A stretch of 64,000 nucleotides of DNA, from contig JALMQS010000681.1 in assembly GCA_024734495.1 (NCBI GenBank), positions 7,721,542-7,785,541 of the forward strand. Direction: 5' to 3'. Positions 43,573 through 53,835 of this stretch are shown here, piece after piece (positions within the stretch are counted from its first letter, which is position 1; each line of letters opens with the position of its first letter). Below the pieces are notes generated by a model. The model was not told the origin of the DNA, did no database searches, and saw only the letters and a list, made by a program, of their open reading frames with translations. Source of the DNA: Forficula auricularia. Its lineage: Eukaryota; Arthropoda; Insecta; Dermaptera; Forficulidae. Both the position numbers and the translations under genes were made by a program.

Positions 43573-43834
43573 TAAACTAGAGAAACAATATTCTCTCGAT
43601 CAAAATAGAAACAATCTTTACTATATATATATTAATATGTTTTTACTACTTCCTTTTTTGGTTATTATTTTTATTTTATTCTTGGTCGCAGCATACTAAG
43701 GTTTCACACCGTTCTGCTGTGGCCACACCCTGAGCCACTCAACCGGATCCTGAGTGGGAGGATCGTAGGGAGATGTGGAGGCCCTTTTAAAGGTTGCTTT
43801 TATTTTGATCGGGAAAATATTGTTTCTCTAGTTG
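43573..43834. mobile_element. MITE with ~32-bp inverted ends
   Basis: Left AACTAGAGAAACAATATTCT, CTCGATCAAAATA; right TATTTTGATCGGGAAAATAT, TGTTTCTCTAGTT. Length 262 bp. The interior includes GCTGTGGCCACACCCTGAG. TSD not clear. Confidence 0.75.
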
Positions 43835-44179
43835 TTGACTGTTAAGAGTATCGATATAATTTAGATATAAATATTACTAATTAAATATTACCTTAGTTTT
43901 CTAACCCTTAAAACTTTAATTAAATTTTAGTTATAAATACATAAACGAAATAACAAAAAAGTTTAAAACTCCCGAGTTTGACATGTTTGTTTATTGTTAA
44001 ATTAAAATCCAAAAAGTGATCTTTTGAAAACAAATGTTTAATTGATTTGTGATGTATTATATATATATACAATATCTATCCCTTTAAATTCTATTTCAAA
44101 TCGACTTTGAAATTTAATCTAAAAAAAGCCTAAGGAAAAATTGTAACGATGAAATGTGACAAATTAAAATAAGGGTTGC
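43835..44179. other. AT-rich spacer
   Basis: A (TA)n run near 44058-44070 only. Confidence 0.3.
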
Positions 44180-44560
44180 GTGAGTAGGGAGAGCAGGTAA
44201 TTGATTATTCAATTAACAATAGATTATCCCGTCGAATGGATAATGTCAGAAGTGAAGGGGGTGAAGAGTTTTAGGGCTGCTGCAGGGCAGGGCATCCGAC
44301 ACCAATTCGCACTCGCGGCTTTTCAAAGGGAGGTTATATTGTGTTGTTGGCCATTGTTTGCCAGTCCCTTGATAATTACCGACCCATTAATTGGCCAATT
44401 TTCATATAAATCAGAGGAAGCTTTGATTACGTTAAAAATAAGAAAACTTAAATACTGCGGATCATTATCGAAGAGATGATTTTAAAGGTATTTCCGATTG
44501 CGGCTAGCCATGCTGGAAATAACTAATGGAAATTTTCCATTAAATACTCGTCTTTTCGGC
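44180..44560. promoter_or_regulatory. Low-copy block, possible regulatory DNA, partly duplicated at 45965
   Basis: Balanced-GC sequence with GATTATCCCGTCGAATGGAT, TGCTGCAGGGCAGGGC, TTGTTGGCCATTGTTTGCCA and CATTAATTGGCCAATTTTC (containing the palindrome AATTGGCCAATT). A 92-residue frame (44201-44479) is open but not protein-like to the eye. The part from 44320 on is duplicated. Confidence 0.3.
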
Positions 44561-44824
44561 TCTTAATTTTTAAGCCAATATAGGTTTAACAAAAATCAAA
44601 CAATCCCTAAAAATATAATCAACATTTTTTTTGTAAAACGTGTAGAGATTTTAACACAGGTAATTAAAGAAAAAAAGTTAAAGACTCGGTACGATTTATG
44701 CATTTATGCAGATGGTCTGGGGTAGGATTTTACAATGGCAATCTAAAACTAGATATTTTTGGTATTTTTAAGCCAAAAGATCTGAAGCTAGACTAAAAAC
44801 TTTATAATAGTATTTAGGGAAAGC

Positions 44825-45015
44825 CGAGGGGTGATCCGCGATTGGAAGTAGGTGTACACCTCTTTGGAAGTATTTTGGAAGTACTTGGAAATGTTTGGAA
44901 GTACTTGGAAATATTTGGAAGTGGTTGAAAATATTTGGAATTACATGGAAATATTTGGAAGTTCAAGACAAGTGGAAGTAGGTGTACAGCATATTAGGTC
45001 GCGGTTCACCCCTCG
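44825..45015. mobile_element. CGAGGGG MITE, copy 3, perfect 8-bp TSD
   Basis: Ends CGAGGGGTGATCCGCGA and TCGCGG-TTCACCCCTCG type inverse; perfect TSD GGGAAAGC at 44817-44824 and 45016-45023. Removing the element and one TSD restores TTTAGGGAAAGCGGTGTTCG, which matches the repeat edge at 29529 (TTTAGGGAACGCGGTGTTGG). The interior has TTGGAAGTACTTGGAAAT units of the minisatellite seen in copy 1. Confidence 0.92.
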
Positions 45016-45140
45016 GGGAAAGCGGTGTTCGTTTATAGTGAAACATATTAAACACAACAGTTTTTTGACGGGTTATACTGGTGTTATAGTGGTTATTTCC
45101 TCTTTGTGAAACACCACTATAACCCGTCAAAAAACTGTGA
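45016..45140. mobile_element. GTGAAAC inverted-repeat element (host of the MITE)
   Basis: Continues from the TSD as GGTGTTCGTTTATAGTGAAA. Arms CACAACAGTTTTTTGACGGG (about 45053) and CCCGTCAAAAAACTGTG (about 45121-45138) are inverse, with TTTCCTCTTTGTGAAACACC between them. Confidence 0.6.
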
Positions 45141-45144
45141 AAAA

Positions 45145-45405
45145 ACTTTATTTAGTCTTTTTTGTGGTCCCTAAGGTACTTAGATTATTAAATTTCATCA
45201 AAATTGTTTAAGTCATTTTCAAGATATTTAGAAAAAACTAAAAAATTACTGAAATAAAGTAGTAATGTTTCTGGGCCGATATGTACCAAAAACTAATCAG
45301 CGCATCATTTTGTTAAAGTAATGGTAAGTTTTCAATTTCATTTCAATCGGTGCAACGGTGTGGAAAAAATCGAGGACGGAAAAAACGATAACATCATAAA
45401 ATAGT
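45145..45405 (-). mobile_element. Hairpin-ended element G, fragment
   Basis: Matches 18540-18775: TACTGAAATAAAGTAGTAAT, GGGCCGATATGTACCAAAAA, TTTCATTTCAATCGGTGCAA, AAAACGATAACAT. Orientation follows copy 1. Both ends are missing. Confidence 0.7.
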
Positions 45406-45588
45406 AGTATCATATGTAATTATACATATCTCGAATTTTCCGAGCATAAATATTCAACGAAAAATTCCGAATTTACAATGCTGGCTATCCCTTCTACTAA
45501 TCTTAAACACAATTTTGAGTCTTCTAATCTAGTCGGGTTTTAGTTTTGAAAATACAAAAAATTTTCCTCCAGAAGAACTTTCAATTCG

Positions 45589-45808
45589 GGAGCCGGGTTG
45601 GCTCAGTTGGCTAACGCACTGGTCTCGTTTCGACATCGATCAATTATGACGATGTTGGAATGGGAGGCCGGGGTTCGATCCTAGCTGACGAATAAAAATT
45701 TCTACCGGCTGAAAACTCGGCTCCCCCACTAACCCTACTAACACTTTACTTATGTGCTGTCTAAATGGGCTTTGTTCCCGGTGACATTAAATAAATTAAA
45801 AAAAAAAA
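45589..45808 (+). mobile_element. SINE-B, complete, perfect 13-bp TSD
   Basis: tRNA-derived head GGAGCCGGGTTGGCTCAGTT (A box TGGCTCAGTTGG) and GGCCGGGGTTCGATCCTAGC (B box GGTTCGATCC), separated by an unusually long middle with TTTCGACATCGATCAATTAT. Body CTACCGGCTGAAAACTCGGC and GTGCTGTCTAAATGGGC, then an A tail. TSD AACTTTCAATTCG at 45576-45588 and 45809-45821. Copy B at about 46500 preserves the unfilled site (AAGAACTTTCAATGAC). The intact A and B boxes would allow Pol III transcription. Confidence 0.93.
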
Positions 45809-45964
45809 AACTTTCAATTCGAGTTATCGTGGGATATTGGAATACAGAAACAAATTCAGCCAGAAAAATCATGGTTGAAAATTAAATTTCTTCAAGTTTC
45901 TGACATTTTTGAAATCAATATGTGAGAAAGATATGTGAATAGCTTTCGTAATTGTAAGTATTTT

Positions 45965-46885
45965 TTCAAAGGGAGGTTATATTGTGTTGTTGGTCATTGT
46001 TTGCCAGTCCCTTGATAATTACCGAACCATTAATTGGCCAATTTTCATATAAATCAGAGGAAGCTTTGATTACGTTAAAAATAAGAAAACTTAAATACTG
46101 CGGATCATTATCGAAGAGATGATTTTAAAGGTATTTCCGATTGCGGCTAGCCATCCTGGAAATAACTAATGGAAATTTTCCATTAATACTCCTCTTTCCG
46201 GCTCTTAATTTCCAAGCCAATATAGGTTAACAAAAATCAAACAATCCCTAAAAACATAATCAACATTTTTTTGTAAAACGTGGATGTTGTAAAGATTTTA
46301 ACACAAGTAATTTAAGAAAAAAGTTAAAACTTTTCCAAGACTCGGTACGATTTATGCAATTATGTAGATGGTCTGGGATAGAATTTTACAATGGCAGTAT
46401 AAAACTAGATATCTTTCGCATTTTTAAACCGGAATATTTGAATCCAGAAATTAGCCTGAAATTTAGTCGGTTTTTATTCGTTTTAAAAATACAAAAAATT
46501 TTCCTCCAAAAGAACTTTCAATGACTTTCTGTTCTTGAGTTATTGTGGGTATTAGTGTCCTAGGCAGAAAATTTTCATGGGGGGGGGATCAATCCACAAA
46601 GCAATTTATTTAGTGGATATTTTTTTATTAAAATAAATATGTAAATATAATTAATTACGTTTAGTTTACCATAAGAAACGGTTTGTCGTTGCCGTTACTC
46701 ATCCCATGAACCCTGCCCTTGGGGAGGGGTTCCAACCCCCCCCCGTCGATACCCCCTGATTGGAATAAAGAAACAAATTCAGCCAGAAAAATCATTGTTG
46801 CAAATTACATTTCTTTATGTTTCTGATATTTGTGAACTCAATATATGAGAAAGATATGTGAATAGCTTTCGCATGTATTTTTTTG
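45965..46885 (+). repeat. Tandem duplication T2, copy B
   Basis: Starts TTTCAAAGGGAGGTTATATT. Contains the conserved block of copy A (to about 46430), the SINE-free equivalent (ATTTTCCTCCAAAAGAACTT) and the ending GAGAAAGATATGTGAATAGC. It carries its own insertion at 46551-46762. Confidence 0.85.
46551..46762. mobile_element. ~212 bp insertion in copy B
   Basis: Lies between GAGTTATTGTGGGTATT and GGAATAAAGAAACAAATTCA, which are adjacent in copy A. Contains G- and C-runs (CATGGGGGGGGGATC, CCAACCCCCCCCCGTCGAT). No clear inverted ends; at most ATT is duplicated. Type unknown. Confidence 0.55.
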
Positions 46886-47116
46886 AAGTATACCTATTAT
46901 TCAAGTAGTTTTCTAGCTGTTCCTAAATTTCTCAAAAACAGCTTTAAAGCAAAAATAAAATAATTATATTTAATTAATTAAATGGACTAAATACACAATT
47001 CTCAAAAAAATACAGCTTTTAAATTGATAGGCAAAATGATATTCCTGTCATTTATTAACATGACCAGGAAATATAAAAAATATAGAGTATTTTAGTGTTT
47101 AGGAGTGAGAAATTAA
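46886..47116. other. AT-rich spacer
   Basis: No feature recognised. Confidence 0.3.
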
Positions 47117-47772
47117 TATAAATTATCTTTTTATGTTTAGCTTTTTCGTATTAATAATAGAAAATTTTGAAATGGATAAATGAAATTTAATAAATGTTCA
47201 TGTTGAATTATTTATTATTGTTACTAGTTTCACCATTGTTTGACTCATCAGACCTATTTACATTTTTGTTTATAAAATTTTTTGATTGAACAATACATTT
47301 CACTGGGAAATCACAGATAACACATCACAATAGATCAGTTCTTATCCATTCCTGACGGACCAGTTCCAGAAAGAATACATTCAACGAGAGACAGTCCAAA
47401 AGTTAAAAAGTGGTCATGGTAGATCGTCCCTTAGGGATGTGATTTGAGATGGAGATACTATTTTTAAATATTTAACCACTTTTTAACTTTCGGACTCTCT
47501 CTCGTCGAATGTATTCTTTCTGGAACAGGTCCGTCAGGAATGGATAAGAACTGATCTATTGTGACGTGTTATCTGTGATTTCCCAGTGAAATGTATTGTT
47601 CAATCAAAAAATTTTATAAACAAAAATGTAAATAGGTCTGATGAGCCAAACAATGGTGAAACTAGTAACAATAATAAATAATTCAACATGAACATTTATT
47701 AAATTTCATTTATCCATTTCAAAATTTTCTATTATAAATATGAAGGAGCTAAACATAAAAAAATAATTTATA
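47117..47772. repeat. Long palindrome, ~298-bp arms
   Basis: Arms 47117-47414 and 47475-47772 are inverse at roughly 95% or better, spacer about 60 bp. The right arm contains CTGATGA-GCCA-AACAA-TGGT-GAAAC (47638-47662), a good hammerhead-like core. The left arm holds the inverse, with one stem C changed to T, which keeps pairing as a G-T wobble. Confidence 0.88.
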
Positions 47773-48040
47773 TAAAAAATATAAATATCTGCATTTTTAT
47801 TGATGGACAGCATACGCCATCTATTAGCAAATCCATGAAATATAAGAAGAAATCATATAGAAAATACACTTGGGTAACATTAGGTATAATAAAAAATACA
47901 CAAGATTCTATAAGAATCTTAAAATAAGAAAAAAATACACTTGGATAACATTATAATACACAAGATACACATAAGAATCTTAAAATAAGAAAAAAACTAA
48001 AGTCTGAATAATCTTCAAGATTGAAGAGTCTTAGAATTTT
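47773..48040. other. AT-rich spacer with short direct repeats
   Basis: AAAATACACTTGG-TAACATTA and AAGAATCTTAAAATAAGAAA each occur twice (about 47865-48000). Confidence 0.5.
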
Positions 48041-48075
48041 ATGTTTAACGGGCTGCTTCGCAGCCCGTTAAACAT
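48041..48075. repeat. Perfect 16-bp-stem hairpin with TTC loop
   Basis: ATGTTTAACGGGCTGC, TTC, GCAGCCCGTTAAACAT. Too stable to be expected in such AT-rich DNA. GC-rich stems with TTC or GAT loops also mark the Helitron-like ends and the 63897-63911 hairpin, so this may be one end of another such element. A transcription terminator is unlikely in a eukaryotic Pol II context. Confidence 0.85.
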
Positions 48076-48926
48076 ATATCCACGTCCGTTGAATCTGAGT
48101 GGAGCAAAACGGGCTGTTTTCTTTCTGGGGAACTCTCTCCCCACGCATTTGCGTCTTAACTATAGAAATTTGGAACTCATATATATATACCAATCATGCA
48201 ATGGATGCAAACTGCACCACTGATGCAATTTTTCATCCATTCATAAAAATTTATTCAAGAATTATAGAAACTATCTATTAGGAATTTAAATCAATGGAAT
48301 TTTTAGCAAAAATTAAGTAAAATATTTTTTGAATTAATTGTACAATAATGGAGAAAAAAATTTATTCAAATATTCTTTGACGGATGTCATTTAATTAACA
48401 AATCAATTAAACATCGAAATCTCTTTACTACAGAATTATTTAGAATATAATATAAAAAATAAAACGTTTTAACACTCTTTTGATATTTTAAAAGATATTT
48501 TTAATAAAAAAATGAATTTCAAATATTTTAATTTATGTATATGTATTTTGCCATATAAGCATAAGAATGCCTCCTTTAAATCGTCTATTTTTTTAATTAA
48601 TTGATATAGAAATGCCCAGCGCAGTGGTCAGCGTATTAATTTTTGTTTTATTTTTTTATAAAGTCAAGGTCTCGGGATCAAATCACGATTTCTTCAATTC
48701 ACCTTTTTTTTTTCATTAAAATTATTTTTTTTATTATCGATAATATATATTTCAATAAAATGTGTAAATTATAAATTTTTTATTCCTATTTTACAACAAA
48801 TAGAAACGTTGAAACATACATTAGTTTATTTTGTTATTTAAGCTTTCAAAAGGATTTGAAAAAGATTAATCTATCAGTCCTGCTACACAAGAGTTTGAAA
48901 AATTCATACGGCATTGTGTTCTTTTT
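48076..48926. other. AT-rich stretch with a possible tRNA-like relic
   Basis: Near 48612-48690, GCCCAGCGCAGTGGTCAGCG (A-box-like) and GGTCTCGGGATCAAATCACG (degenerate B box) suggest a decayed SINE head. No gene. Frames at 48041-48281 are not protein-like. Confidence 0.35.
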
Positions 48927-49528
48927 ACTTTATCCAATGCGAAGCATGGGAGAAAGTATTGGAATCTCTCTCGCGGCAAGCGCGACTTCAAAGGGTCCTC
49001 AGGTAAAGACTACGGAACCCATAGACTCAATTAAGGTCACAAATTGAAGTATTCAATGAGATTGAATTTTAGCACGTGACGGTTTTGCCAAAAATTACCT
49101 GGAATCTCGTCGAGAGGCCAAAAAATGCCATTTTTTTGGAAGTGCGTGGGGATGTATGTATGTATGTATGTGTGTGTGTTATCGTTTTTTCGTCCACGAT
49201 TTTTTCCACACCTTTGCGCTGATTGAAATGAAATTGAAAACCTACCATTAGTTTAACAAAATGAAGCGCTGATTAGTTTTTGGTACATATCGGTCCACAA
49301 ACATTAGTACTTTATTTCAGTACTTTTTTAGTTTTTTCTAAATATCTTGAAAATGACTTAACCAATTTTGATGAAATTTAAAATCCTAATTAAGTACCTC
49401 GGGGACCACAAAAAAGGTTAATTAAAGTTTTTAGTAAAATTATATTTTAAAGTACTTTACTCAAGAACATATTAATATTTCAAATGAATTTGGATAAAGT
49501 TTAGCAACGATCCGTTGCAGTTTATTTT
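48927..49528 (+). mobile_element. Hairpin-ended element G, most complete copy
   Basis: Starts ACTTTATCCAATGCGAAGCA; inner blocks CTCTCTCGCGGCAAGCGCGA, CTTCAAAGGGTCCTCAGGTA, a (GTAT)n/(GT)n microsatellite at about 49152-49180, ATTTTTTCCACACCTTTGCG; ends with hairpin GCAACG-ATC-CGTTGC and AGTTTATT. Same family as 18438-18980 (inverted) and 51583-52118 (inverted). Confidence 0.7.
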
Positions 49529-49560
49529 TATTTATATAAAAAAATTTAAATTAGAATAAT

Positions 49561-49850
49561 TCTTATTAGGTATATTAAAAGAGCAATTATTGTATATACC
49601 TATATATAGAATCGGTTTCTCGAAAACGGCTCTAACGATTTGGATGAAATTCAAGGGTTAGGGGCTTTTTGTGTTGACAATTTGATCTGTCTCGGTCTTA
49701 TCTTCGGCTAAGGTGTTTTTGATGGGTTTGTTGTTAATTGAAATAATTATTCACAGGTGGTTGTCTAGATAAAAATGTATAATTACATTTGTATTCAATT
49801 TCCTTTTAATAATTAATTGCTTTTTTAATTATAAATCCCACACGTCTTTC
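49561..49850 (+). mobile_element. Helitron-like element, 5' portion
   Basis: Starts TCTTATTAGGTATATTAAAA then AGAGCAAT, TCGGTTTCTCGAAAACGGCT, TTGATCTGTCTCGGTCTTAT, AATTATTCACAGGTGGTTGT. Parallels 40838-41110. Similarity stops near AAATCCCACA at about 49849; the 3' half with the hairpin is absent. Confidence 0.75.
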
Positions 49851-49977
49851 ACTGGATATAGTATAATTGGTCAAGCCAACTACAGAGCTGCGGAAAAAGA
49901 ACGAAGAAGAGATTAAAAGATTAAATAAAAATGAAATTCCAAATTCATATAGAGATCAGGTATCAGCTTGGGTTCGG

Positions 49978-50068
49978 GGATCAGTAGACGAGAAGATTAG
50001 AGCTAAGGCTCTTTTAAAGGCAACGCAGGGCACATGCGAAGATCCCGGGTTCGAATCCCGGCTGATCC
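49978..50068 (+). other. tRNA-like relic (acceptor and T arms)
   Basis: GGATCAG (49978-49984) pairs fully with CTGATCC (50062-50068), directly preceded by a perfect T arm, CCGGG-TTCGAAT-CCCGG (50045-50061, B box GGTTCGAATCC). The middle is about 60 nt, roughly 18 too long for a standard tRNA, and no credible D or anticodon arm can be drawn; instead there is an AGAGC-TAAG-GCTCT hairpin and a CGCA/TGCG hairpin. Best read as a tRNA pseudogene or the head of a SINE. The 72-residue frame through it is not trusted. Confidence 0.45.
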
Positions 50069-50214
50069 ATTTGTCTATAATATAAAAATCTTTTCTTCGT
50101 TCCTTAATTTAATTTAATTTTTGACGAGGCCTCATTGTGGTTGGGCCCTAGAGTGAAGAAGAAAATTATTTTCGAACTTTGGGTTCGCGATCGAGTGGGA
50201 GGCGTTTGGATATA

Positions 50215-50485
50215 ATTATTTTAAATTATTTTTTTAGCTCCCTTGGGCGAGAATAATTCAGGTTGGGCGCTCGCCCAACCGCGACCTCCCCTGGCATCCC
50301 CACAAATAATTAGAAAACAGGAAATGAACTCATTGGAGATTGCCGTCATAATTTTTAACATGATGAAAAATATTCATTTAACAAGGACTTCTGCAGGGTA
50401 GGCTAGTACTACCCAGAGGCGTCTTTTGGTTGCATAGATACAGGCGGACAGCTTTCCTAGACTAGTCTTTACGTAATAAAAATAA
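50215..50485 (-). repeat. Dispersed repeat K, copy 2
   Basis: Inverse of 4112-4360. Contains the hairpin GGTTGGGCG-CT-CGCCCAACC (50261-50280). Confidence 0.65.
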
Positions 50486-50512
50486 ACAAACCACATAGTT
50501 ATATAATATTAA

Positions 50513-50632
50513 TAAATTATTTTTAAATTGAAAGGTTTTTTTTAGTCACAAACTAAAAAAGACAATAATTTCAGTTAATTATTATTATTTATTTTATTGA
50601 CTAAAAAACCTTTCAATTTAAAAATAATTTAA
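50513..50632. repeat. Short AT-rich inverted repeat
   Basis: AAATTGAAAGGTTTTTTTTAG (left) and CTAAAAAACCTTTCAATTT (right), arms about 34 bp, spacer about 46 bp. Confidence 0.7.
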
Positions 50633-50789
50633 AAATTAAGTCACTTAAGTTTTGGAAGAATCTTATAACAATATTAATAAACTATATCTTTCAGCTAAGT
50701 TTTATTTCTTTCGTTCAAACTCTTTGCTGAGAAAAAAATTACAAAACTTTCCAAAATACCTACCTAGTTTTCAAAAATGTTCGCTTTTC

Positions 50790-50990
50790 TCCCCATTGAA
50801 AATATTAAGCTGACGGTATTGTTATTGAAGAAGATAATAAACGAGTGTGTCTTCTGCTTGAAAAATAAATTTTGAAATTTATTTATAAGGAGACTATAGT
50901 TTCGAGGACTTTGCCACCTTCATCAGTCTATTACAATTGATTCACAGGAACTCTTTTATTGTCTCCTTTAATTTATAAAAATTTTCCTTC
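50790..50990 (-). repeat. Single-arm relative of the 60030-60250 palindrome
   Basis: Shares GAGTGTGTCTTCTGCT, GAGACTATAGTTTCGAGG, CATCAGTCTA and ATTGATTCACAGGA with that palindrome. Minus-strand core at 50899-50926: CTGATGA, AGGTGGCAAAGTCCTC, GAAAC. Confidence 0.6.
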
Positions 50991-51582
50991 CCTGGGCAAA
51001 AAAACTTTCATTTTAGATCTTGTCATTGTTTATTGTCAGACGTTATCAAATTATAACCCGATAATATCGAAGAACTTATAATATTATTATTAATTGTCTG
51101 CCTGCCGGAAATGCTATTATGTATATTCAACTATAAAAATACGCTTTACATTATTATGTTTACTTACCATAAGTGAAATTACATAAACACCAGTATAATA
51201 TTAAATATTATTTCTTCTAGATATCTACATATTATAATTTTAAATAAATATTTAGTTATTGTAATGAGTATTCCCTAAATCAATAGTCGTATAAAAATAA
51301 AATTCTATAGAAAGTAGCACTAAGTTATAAAAAATATTTTCATTGATAAATATCTAATATTCGAAATGCAAAATATCCTCTGCCATTTGACGATTTGATA
51401 TAATGACAGCTTTACAGGTCGTTATATGTAAATTAAAGCCTCATTCAAATTCCATAGCCAGATCTTTTCCTCTAGACATTTGAAACAATCCAATGTTTTT
51501 TCTCGGTAATGATTTTATTTCTGTTTGGACAATTTGTGGGTAATTAGGAGAAAATTGTATTGTCTCTATTTTTACCTATAAT
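50991..51582. other. AT-rich stretch, nothing recognised
   Basis: No gene or shared repeat. Confidence 0.35.
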
Positions 51583-52118
51583 AAATAAACTGCAACGGAT
51601 CGTTGCTAGACTTGATTCATAGCCATTTGAAATATTAATATGTTTATTCCGTTATTATTAATCAGATAAAAAATTGGTCTTTTTGAAAAGTACTTGTTTA
51701 CTGTTGAGTAAAGTACTTTAAAATGTAATTTTTCTATACCCTTTATCAAACCTTTTTTGACTTCTTTAAGGTACTTAAATAGAGTATTATATTTAATCAA
51801 ATTTGGTTAAGTCATTTTCAAAATATTTAGAAAGATTAAAAAAGTACTCGAAAAGTACTAATGTTTGTGAGCCGATATGTACCAAAATTCACCAGCAAGT
51901 AATGGTATATGTATTCAATTACATTTTAATCGGTTGAAGGGTGTAGGAAAAATCGTCGACCAAAAATGGGGTAAATGAAAAAATCGCACTTTTTAGGGCC
52001 TGGACAAGACCTCATATATATAATATTTGGCAAAACCGTTAGGTCCTAAAATTCAACGTGATTGAATACTATAATTTGTGACTTTGGTTAAGACCATGGG
52101 TTCAGTAGTCTTTATTTG
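51583..52118 (-). mobile_element. Hairpin-ended element G, copy
   Basis: Begins with the inverse end AATAAACTGCAACGGATCGT and TGCTAGACTT; inner GAGCCGATATGTACCAAAAT and GAAAAAATCGCACTTTTTAG; runs to about AAGACCATGGGTTCAGTAGT. The 5' terminal TCTAATGCGAAGCATGG is not found, so this copy is incomplete. Confidence 0.65.
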
Positions 52119-53193
52119 ATTGCTCATTATGAGTCTACTCTATTGTTGACAATAAATTATTGGATTAGAGGGCGAAAAGGACATTGCTATTGTTATTTAT
52201 TATAACTACTGAGTTGAAATGTGACAGACATATTTGTATCAAAAAAGAGAATTTAAAATTTTTTAAAAATATAAAAATGTTATTATGTATGTTCTATTGA
52301 TGTGATAGAACTAATGCTGGTGAAAGCTATTGACATAAGAACAATTATTGTAATTTAATTATAATATGTGTAGAAACATCGAGTAAAAACCCATTTTGTC
52401 AACTCCAGATAAATAATCCTTAATTCGAGTTTTGATCCCTCGAGGCGGAGACTATATTCGCTTGTTAATGAGAATGTAATTCCTATAAGCTTCTCTTACA
52501 GCGAAATACCAAATGGGCCAAATTATTCATCATTTATTTCAAGTTGCATCTGCTGATACGCAAACAAACATAAATCGATTAATAATAGAGATCACAAATC
52601 ACAAAGAATGCAACAGTGAAATGTTAATAAGCTATGAAAATAAACTATTTAATCTTTTTGATGAATACAATTATTTATTTTATATAAATTATATGTGAAA
52701 TTTCTCTATTTAAAAACGAAAAATATAACAAATATTTATCCATTTTAATTAATATTATGATATTTAATTAAACATTAAGAGAAATAAATTAAGGTTTCAA
52801 TTAGGCATTACTTTTACGGTATAATATATATTTAATTATTTTTTGCAATCATTAAAGAACTCTTGTATATAAAAACAGTTTGCAAACGAAAAACTTATTT
52901 AAATATAAAGATGGGGGTAATTTTTTTTTGGAAATAAGTAAGTACGTAAAAATAAAAAAATAATAAAATTTATTAATTTACAATTTTGTTTATTGTTAAA
53001 GTATGAAATTGAAGGAAAATGTGATAACTTTTTCAAGACTCGGTATTCCTCCGCGAATTTTGTATGAAGAAGGTAGCCATCTCAGCTTAGAGGCTATGAC
53101 TCTTCTTGTTTAAGTTAATATTTAACCCTCATCTGACCCTCACAAAAAATAACAAATATTATTCTTGCGTAGAAATCAATATAATTCGGGTTG
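52119..53193. other. AT-rich stretch, nothing recognised
   Basis: Frames at 52513-52698 and 53106-53306 are not protein-like; the second overlaps the Penelope fragment in antisense. Confidence 0.35.
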
Positions 53194-53442
53194 TTAGCAC
53201 ATCGCCAGAAGTACATGAACTAAAAAAAGTAAAGAAAACTTGTTATCAGGATTTAAAATCTTATCCTCAAAGTGAAGCAAGTAAATTTCCACTAGTGGGG
53301 GACTGAGGTGGCTTCCCATTGGAAGGCCATCATTTTGCTTGTAAAAAAAGTAATTTTGATCTAAGCAAATGTCAATTAATTTCAAAATAACGGTTCTCTT
53401 TTGTGGGTCTGGTATGTTTGTGATTAAAAAACTATAAACCAA
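53194..53442 (-). pseudogene. Penelope-like element reverse transcriptase fragment
   Basis: Penelope-like elements encode a reverse transcriptase joined to a GIY-YIG endonuclease. The minus frame contains TVILKLIDICLDQNYFFYKQ, then NDGLPMGSHLSPPLVEIYLL and HFEDKIL. The YKQ-DGLPMGS-LSP-L-EIY---FE block is the signature of Penelope-type RT motifs just before the catalytic YxDD region. The YxDD motif itself is absent: the frame runs to LFLVHVLLAMC and stops. Fragment of about 80 residues, with neither end of the protein. It makes Penelope origin plausible for the hammerhead-like modules around it. Confidence 0.85.
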
Positions 53443-53835
53443 TATCGTGTTCCCTAAATTTTACTTAATTTAAATTTGGGTGGGTTACAAATCAGCTTAA
53501 AAATTACCACTTAGCGCTCACTCAAAACTTTATTTTAAAGCAAAGTAAATATATTAAAAAAAAATAAGTTCAATTATACTTGAAAAGATCTTTATAGAGA
53601 GGGATGATAATTTTTTATCAAAATTTCTGCTTGCTCTGGCCTGCTCACAAAACCTGAAATTTGCTAATTTATTTTTGAATCCTTGCCCTCGTCCATTTAT
53701 TTAAAGAATAGCATCTTCCAGCGGAAATTGTGTTTTTTAAGATTCACCATTTCAAAATTATTATTCTCAATATGATATTATTCATTCCCATTTTGTAGTT
53801 GAAAAGATAATAGTTAATTTTTCAGACTATTCTTC
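53443..53835. other. Spacer with a repeat edge
   Basis: 53443-53465 is the inverse of the TTTAGGGAACGCGGTGTTGG edge seen at 29529. The rest is AT-rich and unassigned. Confidence 0.4.

Larger units (their letters stand above)
44320..45964 (+). repeat. Tandem duplication T2, copy A
   Basis: Starts TTTTCAAAGGGAGGTTATAT and runs to the start of copy B. Matching blocks with copy B: 44320-44780; 45537-45575 (ATACAAAAAATTTTCCTCCA); 45835-45960 (ACAAATTCAGCCAGAAAAAT, GAGAAAGATATGTGAATAGC). Between them copy A carries a CGAGGGG MITE, a GTGAAAC repeat, an element G fragment and a SINE. Confidence 0.85.

Noticed and set aside
49978..50068. Functional tRNA with long variable arm or intron
   Set aside because: Acceptor and T arms pair well, but no plausible D or anticodon arm exists in the 60-nt middle.
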